NCBI GenBank assembly: GCA_001650955.1
Contig: LXYP01000012.1
Location: 124,001-188,000 of the forward strand
Direction of reading: 5' to 3'
Source: Sphingomonadales bacterium EhC05
GTDB lineage: Bacteria > Pseudomonadota > Alphaproteobacteria > Sphingomonadales > Sphingomonadaceae
DNA: 64,000 bases
A program made the position numbers and the translations under genes. Below, piece after piece: positions 27,496-36,353 of this stretch. A model generated the notes under the pieces. The model worked only from the letters and a program-made list of their open reading frames with translations, had not been told where the DNA came from and ran no database searches. How positions within the stretch are numbered: the stretch's first letter is position 1; every line of letters starts with the position of its first letter.

Positions 27496-27725
27496 TGAGT
27501 CGGATCGTAGATTATTGGACGCGCATTGTCACGGCCATTCGCGATGGAGACGCTGACAATCTCGTCTTGCAGCGAATTTTCCAATATTCCGCAAATCAAT
27601 GTCATTTCGCCACATGATATTTTCATCATGTAACTATCATTTGGATCTCAGGATTAATCCGGCGCGATCGCCCAAACAGGATGCATAGCCAAACCCGGCT
27701 ACCTCTAATCAATGGAGATCAGCAA

Positions 27726-28049
27726 ATGTACATTCTATCAAAAACTCTCATCGCTGCCACTGTAGCTCTAGTTTTTTCCAGCACTCTTGCGGCACAGGAA
27801 ATCGAAACTGTCAGCTTCCGCTATGACAAAACGGCATCTATCGAACAGAATTTCGCGGCCTTTGGCAACAAAGCCCGCCGGGCCTGCGCGAGCGGCGGTA
27901 TCGCTCAAACCTATCGCGTTAAGCGCGCTTGCGAGAAACGGCTGGTCGCTCAGGCGGTCAAGGCGACAAAACTGCCTCAGTTTATCGCCCTGTTGCAAAA
28001 ATCTCAGGATGGTGCTGCCCGAAAGCTGGCCTTGCGCTCAGAACGCTGA
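27726..28049 (+). CDS. UrcA-like small secreted protein
   Basis: This 107-residue protein has a signal peptide (MYILSKTLIAATVALVFSST, cleavage near LAA) and a short mature part with VSFRYDKTASIEQNF and two cysteines in RRACASGG and KRACEKRL. This is close to the UrcA family of alphaproteobacterial secreted proteins, which carry one N-terminal beta-strand, an R..C segment and a second C before a helix. The function of that family is unknown. GGAGATCAGC precedes the ATG at 27726; a frame opening at 27681 lacks a ribosome site. Confidence 0.6.
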   Translation: MYILSKTLIAATVALVFSSTLAAQEIETVSFRYDKTASIEQNFAAFGNKARRACASGGIAQTYRVKRACEKRLVAQAVKATKLPQFIALLQKSQDGAARKLALRSER

Positions 28050-28081
28050 ATAGCGGTAGGCCAGCAATGGCCTCCCGCTAT
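28050..28081 (+). terminator. Stem-loop after the UrcA-like gene
   Basis: ATAGCGG-t-AGGCCA, a GCAA tetraloop, then TGGCCT-c-CCGCTAT form a 13-pair stem with one internal T/C mismatch, starting directly after the stop codon. No T run follows (CTCTCTCTGG), so it may protect the mRNA 3' end or weakly terminate. Confidence 0.55.
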
Positions 28082-28187
28082 CTCTCTCTGGGCGTGCCAT
28101 GACGGCATCCCCCTTTTTACCGGCAAGCGTTCATCGGGAGAGTGTCAGCCAGCGCTTCGCCAAGCACGAAAATTAACGGAGAATGTC

Positions 28188-28667
28188 ATGAAAAATGTAT
28201 CGATGAGCAAAACCATCTTGTCGCTTGGCGCTATTGCGGCGCTACTCGGAGTATCCGCTTCGGCTCAGGCGCAATCGGGCGATCTGACCTTTACGTTCAC
28301 ATCCAAATCTATGGATCCGGTTGTCATGAGCGCCGAAGGCAGCCCTTATGTGGGCAGCTATTTGAGCGGCACCAATATGGTCAGATATTCCAACGGCAAA
28401 ACCACCAGCAGCCGATACAGCTGTGTGTCCATGTCGCAGCCACCCAAGGATCAGATTTTTGATCTGCACATGATCTGCGATGGTACCGACAAAGAAGGCA
28501 GCTGGAGCGCCACTATGGGTTGCACTATCATTGATGCGGCCAAAGACGAGATGAGCTGCATTGGCGCGCTCTACGGAAAAAGTGGCGCCTATGCCGGTCG
28601 CCGCGGTTCACTGACCAACCATGGAATCGGCAACGATGCTTCAGGCACCGGCCAGTGGTTCCGTTAG
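28188..28667 (+). CDS. Secreted protein of unknown function
   Basis: This 159-residue protein has a signal peptide (SKTILSLGAIAALLGVSASA, cleavage after QAQ). The mature part is rich in small and aromatic residues and has four cysteines (in YSCVSM, MICDG, GCTII and SCIGA) that could form two disulfides. It reads as a compact beta-rich periplasmic protein, ending GTGQWFR. ACGGAG lies seven bases upstream of the ATG. No family is recognised. Confidence 0.65.
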   Translation: MKNVSMSKTILSLGAIAALLGVSASAQAQSGDLTFTFTSKSMDPVVMSAEGSPYVGSYLSGTNMVRYSNGKTTSSRYSCVSMSQPPKDQIFDLHMICDGTDKEGSWSATMGCTIIDAAKDEMSCIGALYGKSGAYAGRRGSLTNHGIGNDASGTGQWFR

Positions 28668-28748
28668 CATTGGTCTGATGTAGTGCGGGGGGCAGCGAGA
28701 GTTGCTTCCCGCATTTCAATATCTCGCAAATATGTCATGGAATTGATG

Positions 28749-30347
28749 CTATATATCATCTGGCCACACCGAATAAAGCGTGGCTGCCAGTTGTTTGAAC
28801 TCAGGACTCGCCGAGGAAGCTGATGCAGACTGTTCGGTCGCCGCCTGAAATGCTTGAAAGGTAAGCTTTGGCTGCCGTTCAATCCCCATTCTCATAGCAG
28901 CCTTTGCTTTTCTGGTTTTGCCCAAAGCATGCAGCGCAAACGCCATATTTGTATAGCATCCGAAATAACTGGGGTTACGGACAATTGAGTCTTGATACGC
29001 ATCTACTCCGGCCTGATAGCTTCCCAATACAACATGGCCAAGACCACGATAATGAGCCCAAAGCGCAAAGCGGGGGTGGCGGGGAGCATTGCTCTCCGCT
29101 TGCTCAATCATTGTTATGCCTGTTGGATCCTTGCGTGATATGCAGTTATGTAATCCCAGCATCGCCAGCGTATGTGGATTGCTGGGATCGAGCTCGTACG
29201 CAGATTCGAGGTGGTGTAACCCATCCTCATAATTTGTCGTAAATGTCACATATATTCCGGTTGCCAATAAAATGTCAGGATGATTAGGTGTTTTTTCCTG
29301 AGCCAACGCAATGTGTTTCCCGGCATCGCTCATGGTGATCACGGGATTCTCAACCCAAGCACTGGTTACATTCTGCGCCAATTGGACGGCCAGTGACGCG
29401 TGAATCAACGCGTTATCTGGATCAATTTCCAGAGCACGATGGAGATAATCAACAGTTTTTCTGGCAGACTGTCGATTATAGTTCCGGCGCACTTCCTCAG
29501 CGGCCTGTATATATTCATAGGCCGACAAATTAAAATCAGGACGGTCAAGGATTACCTTTACCTCATGCACCGCAATCTCGCTGTTAATCGAAGTTGAGAT
29601 GGCGGTTATGACGTCGTCCTGCAATTCATGAAAGGCATCCAACTTGGCCTCATAACGTTTTGACCAGATCTGAACATTCGCACCGCAATCGGTTAGATCA
29701 ACCCGCAACCGCACCGCATCTCCGACGCTGTTGCAAGTTCCGCTCACCAAATAGCGGGTGTTTAGAGCAGAAGCGACAGCGGTAGGTTCCAGTTTCGAAA
29801 TTCCTGACCATGTCGCCGAGCTATAGGCAGCTACCTCAAGTGACGGCACCAGCGACAATAAAGATGTCAGATCGCGGATCATACCATCGGCTAGATGGCG
29901 GCGATTGCTCTCACTCGACAGGTCTTCAAACGGCAGAACCGCGACCGAACGCTTTGGGGGAGCGGGTAAATTGGTGTGCTGTGCCCTGGTGTCTGGTGTG
30001 GTGCTCTCTCTGACAATCTTGGCATCAAGACGATAACCTAGCTTGGGAACAGTAACGACAATCCTGTTCAGGCCGTGCGTATCCTTGAGCGCCTTACGCA
30101 AAACATAAATAACGCGCGTCAGGCTCTCATCGCTGCCAAAACCATCGGGCCAAAGCCGGTCCAACAGGTCATCACGAATCCACAGGTCTCCGGGCCGTTT
30201 GGCCAGCGTGGATAGCAAAGTCATCACTTTGGGTTCAACGATGCAACTGCCTGCTGCACTGGTGATGCGCAAAGCAGCGGGTTCAACGGAAGCCCCATCA
30301 AGCATGAAGGGACTGAGATTTTCCACGATTTTGGTAGCCATATCCAA
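28749..30347 (-). CDS. CadC-type transcriptional regulator with TolB-N-like and TPR domains
   Basis: This 532-residue protein starts with an OmpR/PhoB-type winged helix (about 15-110: EPKVMTLLSTLAKRPGDLWIRDDLLDRLW, read in parts, and VPKLGYRLDA). Next comes a TolB N-terminal-like domain (VAVLPFEDLSSESNRRHLADGM, in parts) and then a row of TPR-like helices (for example ALEIDPDNALIHASLAVQLA). The known CadC-like version has a transmembrane helix after the winged helix; I see none, so this one is probably cytoplasmic. It likely controls nearby transcription; no target site is apparent. Confidence 0.8.
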   Translation of the reverse strand: MDMATKIVENLSPFMLDGASVEPAALRITSAAGSCIVEPKVMTLLSTLAKRPGDLWIRDDLLDRLWPDGFGSDESLTRVIYVLRKALKDTHGLNRIVVTVPKLGYRLDAKIVRESTTPDTRAQHTNLPAPPKRSVAVLPFEDLSSESNRRHLADGMIRDLTSLLSLVPSLEVAAYSSATWSGISKLEPTAVASALNTRYLVSGTCNSVGDAVRLRVDLTDCGANVQIWSKRYEAKLDAFHELQDDVITAISTSINSEIAVHEVKVILDRPDFNLSAYEYIQAAEEVRRNYNRQSARKTVDYLHRALEIDPDNALIHASLAVQLAQNVTSAWVENPVITMSDAGKHIALAQEKTPNHPDILLATGIYVTFTTNYEDGLHHLESAYELDPSNPHTLAMLGLHNCISRKDPTGITMIEQAESNAPRHPRFALWAHYRGLGHVVLGSYQAGVDAYQDSIVRNPSYFGCYTNMAFALHALGKTRKAKAAMRMGIERQPKLTFQAFQAATEQSASASSASPEFKQLAATLYSVWPDDI

Positions 30348-30482
30348 GCTATGTCCCCCTGCAAATACCTCGGCAGACTCTATAGACAGGTCTCAAGATC
30401 TAAATCAATTTCCTAGTCCTCGGGATGGCAATCGTCGGTCGGGCATAGGCTTCAGCGACGATGAAATCTGCTAGAAGGCCGA

Positions 30483-31409
30483 CTAAAATGTATAGCCCAA
30501 CCCCAAGGCCCCGAACCATTGATTGGCATCGCCGCGGATCGATGTCACCGGTGACCATTTGGCATCGCCGAGCAGCCGCGAATAGCTGCCGAGAAGAATG
30601 ACTGAGAATCCGCCATTTCGGGCGTTTCCATCCAGATCAATCAGGGTGAGCGCGGATATTCCAACATTGTTCCAGCCGCCGGTTGCCGAAAAAGTCGGCA
30701 AGCCGCTGGCGACAGTTCCGGCGGGAGAGATGCTGAAATTATAGTCATTATAACTGTCATCAACATGATCGGCATTGAGCGAAACGCTGATTGCGGTGCC
30801 TTGATCGAGCGGCGTGAAATAGGTCAAATTCGGTGAAATCACGCGACCGTCATGGGCGCCCGCGACATCCCAGCGGACATCGACTTGCGCGGTGAGCGAG
30901 TCAATTCGGCGGAACAGACTATTGAATTTGATCCCCGCGACGATCCCCAACTCCACTGCGGTATCCAACTCACCCAGACTGGCGACAACATCGTCCTTGA
31001 TCCGGTCATTGCGGTTGAAGCGCGCCCGCCCGACAGGGCCGAAAATGAAGTCAATCTTTGCGCCGCGCCTGTCCGGAATAAAATCGAGGGCCAGACCAGG
31101 ACCACGTGGCTGAAAGTCGATCCCTTTGACTTTACCCAGAAAAACCGGGAGCGCCGAGATATTATAGTCATCTGAGCCATCATAGCTCGGACTCAAAGCG
31201 AGCCCCAGACCCACGGTCAATCTGCTGTCATCTGCACCACGGTCTGACGGCGACCCGACACCGGGCTGCGCAATCTGGGACTGCTGACTGCTCGATTGCG
31301 CGATTGCCGGTCCAGCGGCAATGGTAAAGGCTGCGATCATCACAGCAGGCAATATGCCTGCGGATTTTGAACGGATTCTCGTCCCGAGATTCGAATGTTT
31401 CAGTCGCAT
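30483..31409 (-). CDS. MipA/OmpV family outer-membrane protein
   Basis: This 308-residue protein has a signal peptide (AAFTIAAGPAIAQ), then an MipA/OmpV beta-barrel pattern: LTVGLGLALSPSYDGSDDYNISALP is the family start, and the end is WFGALGLGYTF with terminal phenylalanine, typical for outer-membrane barrels. It is likely an outer-membrane protein with a scaffolding or permeation role. GGAGCCAAC lies just before the ATG. It is 38 bases from the DUF2141 gene on the same strand. Confidence 0.85.
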   Translation of the reverse strand: MRLKHSNLGTRIRSKSAGILPAVMIAAFTIAAGPAIAQSSSQQSQIAQPGVGSPSDRGADDSRLTVGLGLALSPSYDGSDDYNISALPVFLGKVKGIDFQPRGPGLALDFIPDRRGAKIDFIFGPVGRARFNRNDRIKDDVVASLGELDTAVELGIVAGIKFNSLFRRIDSLTAQVDVRWDVAGAHDGRVISPNLTYFTPLDQGTAISVSLNADHVDDSYNDYNFSISPAGTVASGLPTFSATGGWNNVGISALTLIDLDGNARNGGFSVILLGSYSRLLGDAKWSPVTSIRGDANQWFGALGLGYTF

Positions 31410-31446
31410 GTTGGCTCCAAATAGATGGGTTATCCCTCCCCCTCTT

Positions 31447-31941
31447 TTAAAGCATATATTTCATCTTCACGACATAGCTGGCATTGTCTGCACCGATGGT
31501 GAACTGCGCAGATTTAAACTTGGGCGGGCCGAAACCGATTTTGGGATTGCGCGAGAAGCCAAAGCCTTCGCGCGGCAAAAATAATCGCAGATCCATTTTG
31601 CCATTGGCGTTCTCGTCATGAATCAGGGCCATTGCGTAGGTGCCCGGTTTGACATCAGAGATCATGACATTCGCAGCACTGGCTGCATCAACTTTGATTT
31701 TGCGCGCGGCGTCATCCTTGGTGCAGTCAGGAAAATATTTCGGGTTGGAGCTCAGGCAGACCAGAACATCGCCCTTGGTCGAACGCAGGCCGGTCACCGC
31801 CAATTGAATCGAGGCACTGACCGCTGGTGCGATGACGATTGGCGCTTCACTGGCTGATGCGCTTGCTCCGGCCAGCGTCAAAATCGCCAAGCCCGATATC
31901 CGTGCCGCAAATCCTGTCCCAAAATCTGAAATACAACCCAT
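31447..31941 (-). CDS. DUF2141 periplasmic protein
   Basis: This 164-residue protein has a signal peptide (LAILTLAGASASASE) and the DUF2141 motif ALIHDENANGKMDLR, followed by FGFSRNPKIGFGPPKF. The conserved block is the D-x-N-x-N-G-K-x-D part, which resembles a calcium loop. AGGGG is eight bases before the ATG. Its first 95 bases lie inside the end of the upstream desaturase-like gene, in another frame, so the two are tightly linked. DUF2141 genes are often found near carotenoid genes in alphaproteobacteria (memory, not checked). Confidence 0.8.
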   Translation of the reverse strand: MGCISDFGTGFAARISGLAILTLAGASASASEAPIVIAPAVSASIQLAVTGLRSTKGDVLVCLSSNPKYFPDCTKDDAARKIKVDAASAANVMISDVKPGTYAMALIHDENANGKMDLRLFLPREGFGFSRNPKIGFGPPKFKSAQFTIGADNASYVVKMKYML

Positions 31942-32596
31942 AATTACCCCTATATAGCTCGTGATGCTTCTCGTGATGGGTGGCCGTTATCAGCCATTTC
32001 CCTAACCTCCCCTGAACCAGCCAGCGTGGAAACAGTTCCCACCCCATATGATTGGTGACTCCCATAAGCGTCATCGTCAGCAGCACCAGTCCCAAAACGC
32101 CAACATGAATCGGAATTGCGATGACCAGAGCCGGAATCACGATGGCACCGCTGATCGCCTCGATTGGGTGAAAACTCATCGCGGCCCATGCGGTTGGCGG
32201 CCTGCTGTCATGATGTACCGCGTGCGCCCGCTTGAACCAGCTTGGCTCGTGAAACAGCCGATGGGTCCAGTAGAACCAGGTGTCGTGGATCAAGAGATAG
32301 AGAAGGAATGACAGCGGCAAATACCATGATGGATAGGCTGCGGGGTCGATATATATCCGGGTCCAGCCGGCATTCTGCCACCCCCAGGCGACAATCCCAG
32401 CCGGAACGCCATAGATCGCCGCAGAATAGAGTGACCAGCGAATTTCGCGGCCCATTTGGGGTTTGAGCTGGTCATATTTTCCTGGTTGCAGCCGCTGCGT
32501 CAGCCACGCGAAAAACCCGCTGCTGAGCAGATAGCGGCCGCCGACGATCAGAGTCATCGCGATGGCCGAGAATATGATCGGGAAAATAAAGTCCAT
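31847..32596 (-). CDS. Sterol-desaturase/fatty-acid-hydroxylase family membrane enzyme, candidate carotenoid ring hydroxylase
   Basis: This 249-residue integral membrane di-iron enzyme has the histidine clusters of the family: HDTWFYWTH, HAVHHDS and THHEKHH. Several helices precede and separate them. It lies on the opposite strand from crtY with only 109 bases between starts, and so probably shares the crt promoter region. Carotenoid 2,2'-hydroxylases of the CrtG type are, as I recall, of this general class, which makes that role plausible. A lipid or sterol hydroxylase without a carotenoid role is the alternative. Confidence 0.7.
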   Translation of the reverse strand: MDFIFPIIFSAIAMTLIVGGRYLLSSGFFAWLTQRLQPGKYDQLKPQMGREIRWSLYSAAIYGVPAGIVAWGWQNAGWTRIYIDPAAYPSWYLPLSFLLYLLIHDTWFYWTHRLFHEPSWFKRAHAVHHDSRPPTAWAAMSFHPIEAISGAIVIPALVIAIPIHVGVLGLVLLTMTLMGVTNHMGWELFPRWLVQGRLGKWLITATHHEKHHELYRGNYGLYFRFWDRICGTDIGLGDFDAGRSKRISQ

Positions 32597-32705
32597 GCCG
32601 ACCGAATATGCCCGTCAAACGTCGGGAGCAAGGCAAAAGCGGCAATTTTCATACCTTCTTTCAGACAGGCTTTCCCCTGCTGACCCCATCGGCTAAGGCA
32701 CCGGA

Positions 32706-33878
32706 ATGCCGCAGATTGCCTCTCCGCAAAATCAATATGATCTCGCCATAGCTGGCGGCGGCCTCGCCGGTGGTCTGGTGGCTCTGGCATTGGCCGAATT
32801 GCGACCAGAGGTGAACATCGCCCTGATCGAGGCCGAGACACAATTTGGCGGCAATCATATCTGGTCCTTTTTTGAAAGCGATGTCGCGCCCGAGCATCAA
32901 TGGCTGGTTGAACCGCTCATCTCTCGCCAATGGGACAGCTATGATGTGCATTTCCCAAAATATAGCCGAAGCCTGAATAATGGCTATCGCTCGATAGAAT
33001 CGGAAAATCTGGATCGACGGTTGCGGGACAAGCTTCCGGCAATCGCTCTCAAAACCGGTCAGAAAGCCGAGCGAGTCTCGCCCGGGCTGGTCAAGCTGGA
33101 CGATGGTGGCGAAATCTCCGCAACGGCCGTTCTGGACGTGCGCGGCGGCGGTGATTTGTCGGCACTGGAATTTGGATGGCAAAAATTCCATGGCCAGATG
33201 CTGCGGCTCAAGGAGCCGCATGGCCTGGATCGTCCGGTGATCATGGACGCCACGGTCGAGCAGATTGATGGCTATCGCTTTGTCTATTGCCTGCCGTTCA
33301 GCGATAGAGAAATTTTTGTTGAGGACACTTATTACTCCGACGACAACGCGCTCGACATCGCGACGGCGCAAAAGCGTATCGCTGAATATGCCGCGGTGCG
33401 GGGTTGGGAAATCGTCGAAATCATCCGCGAAGAATCCGGTCAGCTGCCGGTCATCTACGGCGGCGATTTTCCGGCCTTCTGGGAGAAAAATGCGGGTGTC
33501 GATGCGCGGGCCGGCGCGCGCGCTGCTTTGATCCAGCCAATCACCAGCTATTCCCTGCCAATGGCGGTCAAAACCGCAATCATGATCGCCGAGATGCCCA
33601 GCATCACCCAGCAGACACTTGATAAAATACTCCGAGATTTGGCAATAGCTCATTGGAAAAACGGAAAATTCTATCGCCTGCTCTGCGCCTTCATGTTCCT
33701 TGGCGCCGAGCCAGAGAAGCGCTACAAAACGCTCGAACATACTTATGCCAAGAATGAGAAATTGCTCGCGCGCTTCTATGCTGGAAAATCCACCCGATGG
33801 GATCACGTCAATCTGCTGACAGGCAGGCCACCGATTGCTGTTTCCCGCGCCATACCGCTTTTGTTGAAATATAAATGA
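32706..33878 (+). CDS. crtY: Lycopene beta-cyclase CrtY
   Basis: CrtY turns the linear ends of lycopene into beta-rings, giving beta-carotene. This 390-residue protein starts with a FAD/NAD Rossmann site, LAIAGGGLAGGLVALALAEL, then GGNHIWSFFESD, and has the CrtY segments VLDVRGGG and FVYCLPFSD. Length agrees with the bacterial family. The stop is followed after 13 bases by crtI, so crtY-crtI-crtB is an operon. No crtE (GGPP synthase), crtW or crtZ lies in the window. Confidence 0.93.
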   Translation: MPQIASPQNQYDLAIAGGGLAGGLVALALAELRPEVNIALIEAETQFGGNHIWSFFESDVAPEHQWLVEPLISRQWDSYDVHFPKYSRSLNNGYRSIESENLDRRLRDKLPAIALKTGQKAERVSPGLVKLDDGGEISATAVLDVRGGGDLSALEFGWQKFHGQMLRLKEPHGLDRPVIMDATVEQIDGYRFVYCLPFSDREIFVEDTYYSDDNALDIATAQKRIAEYAAVRGWEIVEIIREESGQLPVIYGGDFPAFWEKNAGVDARAGARAALIQPITSYSLPMAVKTAIMIAEMPSITQQTLDKILRDLAIAHWKNGKFYRLLCAFMFLGAEPEKRYKTLEHTYAKNEKLLARFYAGKSTRWDHVNLLTGRPPIAVSRAIPLLLKYK

Positions 33879-33891
33879 GTAAAGCCAATCC

Positions 33892-35403
33892 ATGACTAAA
33901 GTCGAAAAATCGCAAAATGAACTGTTCCAAAAAGCGGCCGTTATCGGCTCGGGCTTTGGTGGACTCGCGCTGGCCATTCGCCTGCAATCTGCGGGGATCC
34001 AGACAACAATATTGGAGAGTCGCGACAAGCCCGGTGGCCGGGCCTATTTCTGGGAAAAAGAAGGGTTTATCTTTGATGGCGGGCCGACCGTTATCACCGA
34101 CCCGGATTGCCTGTCCCAGCTATGGGAACTCACCGGCCATGATATGGCCAAAGATATTGAACTGATGCCGGTGTCGCCATTTTACCGGCTCAACTGGCCC
34201 GACGGAACCAATTTCGACTATGTCAATGATCCGGATGAACTTTACGCCAATATTGCAGCGATCGAACCCGATGATGTCGCGGGATATAAGAAATTCCTCG
34301 AATATAGCGGCGGGCTCTACGAAGAAGGCTATGTCAAGCTAGGCACCAAGGCCTTTCTCGATTTCAAGTCTATGATCAAGGCAGCCCCTGCCCTGATAAA
34401 ATTTGAGGCCTATCGCTCGGTCTACGCCAAGGTTTCCGGCTTTGTGAAAAATGAGAAATTGCGCGAATTCCTCTCGTTCCAGTCGCTACTCGTCGGCGGC
34501 AATCCAATGAAAACCAGCGCGATTTACGGCCTCATCCACAAGCTCGAGCGGCTTGGCGGAGTGTGGTTTGCCAAAGGCGGGACCAACATGCTGGTCGCCG
34601 CGATGGTCAAGCATTTTGAACGGATCGGCGGGGTCATTCGGCTCGATGATCCGGTGACAAAAATCGACACGGTCGGCGATCGCGCGTCCGGCATCACCTG
34701 CAAATCCGGCTGGAGTGAAAATTTTGACGCCGTCGCGTCCAATGCGGATGTGATGCACAGCTATCGCGACCTGCTCGACCATAAGCACCGCAGCGACAAA
34801 GTGACTGGCAAATTGCTGAAGAAGAAATATTCCCCCTCTTTGTTCGTCGTCCACTTTGGCTTGAAGGGAAGCTGGCCGGGCATTCCGCATCATATGATCC
34901 TGTTCGGGCCGCGCTACAAAGGCTTGCTCGATGATATTTATGACAATGGCGTGCTACCGAGCGATTTCTCGCTTTATCTCCACCACCCAACGATCACCGA
35001 CCCGGAAATGGCACCAGAAGGCCATAGCACATTCTACGTGCTCGCACCGGTTCCCCATCAGGGCAAGTTGCCAATCGACTGGGAAGAAATGGGGCCAATT
35101 TACGAAAAACGCATTTTGGATGAAATCGGTCACCGCCTGATACCCGATATTCATGACCGGATTGTCACCAGCTTTCACTATACACCGCAAGATTTCGGCA
35201 GCGACCTCAATGCCCATCTCGGCAGTGCATTCTCGCTGGAACCACTGCTCACCCAAAGCGCTTGGTTCCGGGTGCACAATCGCGATGATGTGATCGACAA
35301 TCTCTATTTTGTCGGCGCAGGCACCCATCCCGGAGCGGGAATACCCGGTGTTGTCGGCAGTGCGAAAGCGACCGCTGAACTGATGCTGGAGGACATGCTC
35401 TAG
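33892..35403 (+). CDS. crtI: Phytoene desaturase CrtI
   Basis: CrtI converts phytoene to lycopene by four desaturations (inferred from the family). The 503-residue protein has the N-terminal FAD site VIGSGFGGLALAIRLQSAG and then ILESRDKPGGRAYFW. It ends NLYFVGAGTHPGAGIPGVVG (signature of the family) near the C-terminus. It lies between crtY and crtB, eight bases before the latter, so the three are one transcript. Confidence 0.95.
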   Translation: MTKVEKSQNELFQKAAVIGSGFGGLALAIRLQSAGIQTTILESRDKPGGRAYFWEKEGFIFDGGPTVITDPDCLSQLWELTGHDMAKDIELMPVSPFYRLNWPDGTNFDYVNDPDELYANIAAIEPDDVAGYKKFLEYSGGLYEEGYVKLGTKAFLDFKSMIKAAPALIKFEAYRSVYAKVSGFVKNEKLREFLSFQSLLVGGNPMKTSAIYGLIHKLERLGGVWFAKGGTNMLVAAMVKHFERIGGVIRLDDPVTKIDTVGDRASGITCKSGWSENFDAVASNADVMHSYRDLLDHKHRSDKVTGKLLKKKYSPSLFVVHFGLKGSWPGIPHHMILFGPRYKGLLDDIYDNGVLPSDFSLYLHHPTITDPEMAPEGHSTFYVLAPVPHQGKLPIDWEEMGPIYEKRILDEIGHRLIPDIHDRIVTSFHYTPQDFGSDLNAHLGSAFSLEPLLTQSAWFRVHNRDDVIDNLYFVGAGTHPGAGIPGVVGSAKATAELMLEDML

Positions 35404-35411
35404 AGCTTGCC

Positions 35412-36353
35412 ATGAACCGGACCAATCTTGTCCTCCACGCCCAAACGAGCATCGAACGAGGTTCCAAATCCTTTTCGCGGGCGTCGAAACTCTTTTCCAA
35501 ACAGACGCGCCAGCGCGCGTGGCTGCTCTATTATTGGTGCCGCGCCTGTGATGATCTCGCCGATGGCCAGGACCATGGTCATGGCATGTCAGCTGTTGCC
35601 GATGCAGAAAAAACGGTTGCCGCAATGCGGATGATGACCGCCCGAGCCCAAGGCGGAGAACAGACAGGAAATCCGCCGTTTGACGCATTTGGTGCGGTTG
35701 CGCAGGAATGTCATATTCCCAAATTTCTGGCCGACGATATGATCGATGGCTTCGCTCTGGATGCCCAAGACTGGCGTCCCGAAACCGAAGCTGATCTTCT
35801 ACAATATTGCTACCATGTCGCGGGAGCTGTCGGCTGCATGATGGCGATTGTCATGGGTGTGCCGACAAGTGACAATGAAACGCTCGACCGTGCCTGCGAC
35901 CTTGGTCTGGCTTTTCAGCTTGCGAACATCGCCCGTGACATCGCAGAAGATGATGCGGCCGGTCGTTGCTATTTGCCACGCGAATGGCTGCAAGAAGCGC
36001 GGCTTGATCCGGATAATATCCTCGACCCTGCCCGCCGGGACGCCTTGGTGATGTTGGTGAATCGCCTGTGCGATCTGGCTGGAGATTATGAAGCCTCGGC
36101 GCGTGTCGGTGCAGCAAAACTATCTTTCCGTTCCCGCTGGGCAGTATTGGCCGCGGCAGGCATATATGGTGACATCGCCCGAGCCGTAAGAAAGAGCAAT
36201 GGCGCTTCGCTCGACCAGCGCGTGTTCACGAGCAAGCTCGACAAGCTGGGCTGGATCGTGAAGGCATTTGGTCAAGCCTTGTTGCGACCAGCCACGCGCG
36301 AACGCAAAGGTCTGTGGACAAGAGAGCGGCCTGCAGATGCCGCTATTCGCTAG
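35412..36353 (+). CDS. crtB: Phytoene synthase CrtB
   Basis: CrtB joins two GGPP molecules to phytoene. This 313-residue protein has the two aspartate-rich sites of the squalene/phytoene synthase family: ACDDLADGQD near the start and NIARDIAEDDAAGRCYLP, the second DxxxD block with the GRCYLP motif. The last 11 bases overlap the end of the convergent phosphatase gene. It is the last gene of the crt operon. Confidence 0.95.
   Translation: MNRTNLVLHAQTSIERGSKSFSRASKLFSKQTRQRAWLLYYWCRACDDLADGQDHGHGMSAVADAEKTVAAMRMMTARAQGGEQTGNPPFDAFGAVAQECHIPKFLADDMIDGFALDAQDWRPETEADLLQYCYHVAGAVGCMMAIVMGVPTSDNETLDRACDLGLAFQLANIARDIAEDDAAGRCYLPREWLQEARLDPDNILDPARRDALVMLVNRLCDLAGDYEASARVGAAKLSFRSRWAVLAAAGIYGDIARAVRKSNGASLDQRVFTSKLDKLGWIVKAFGQALLRPATRERKGLWTRERPADAAIR

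Noticed and set aside
32661-34028. A 455-codon open frame on the minus strand opposite crtY
   Set aside because: It is antisense to a certain gene, has no ribosome site and its protein has the composition expected from the reverse of CrtY codons.
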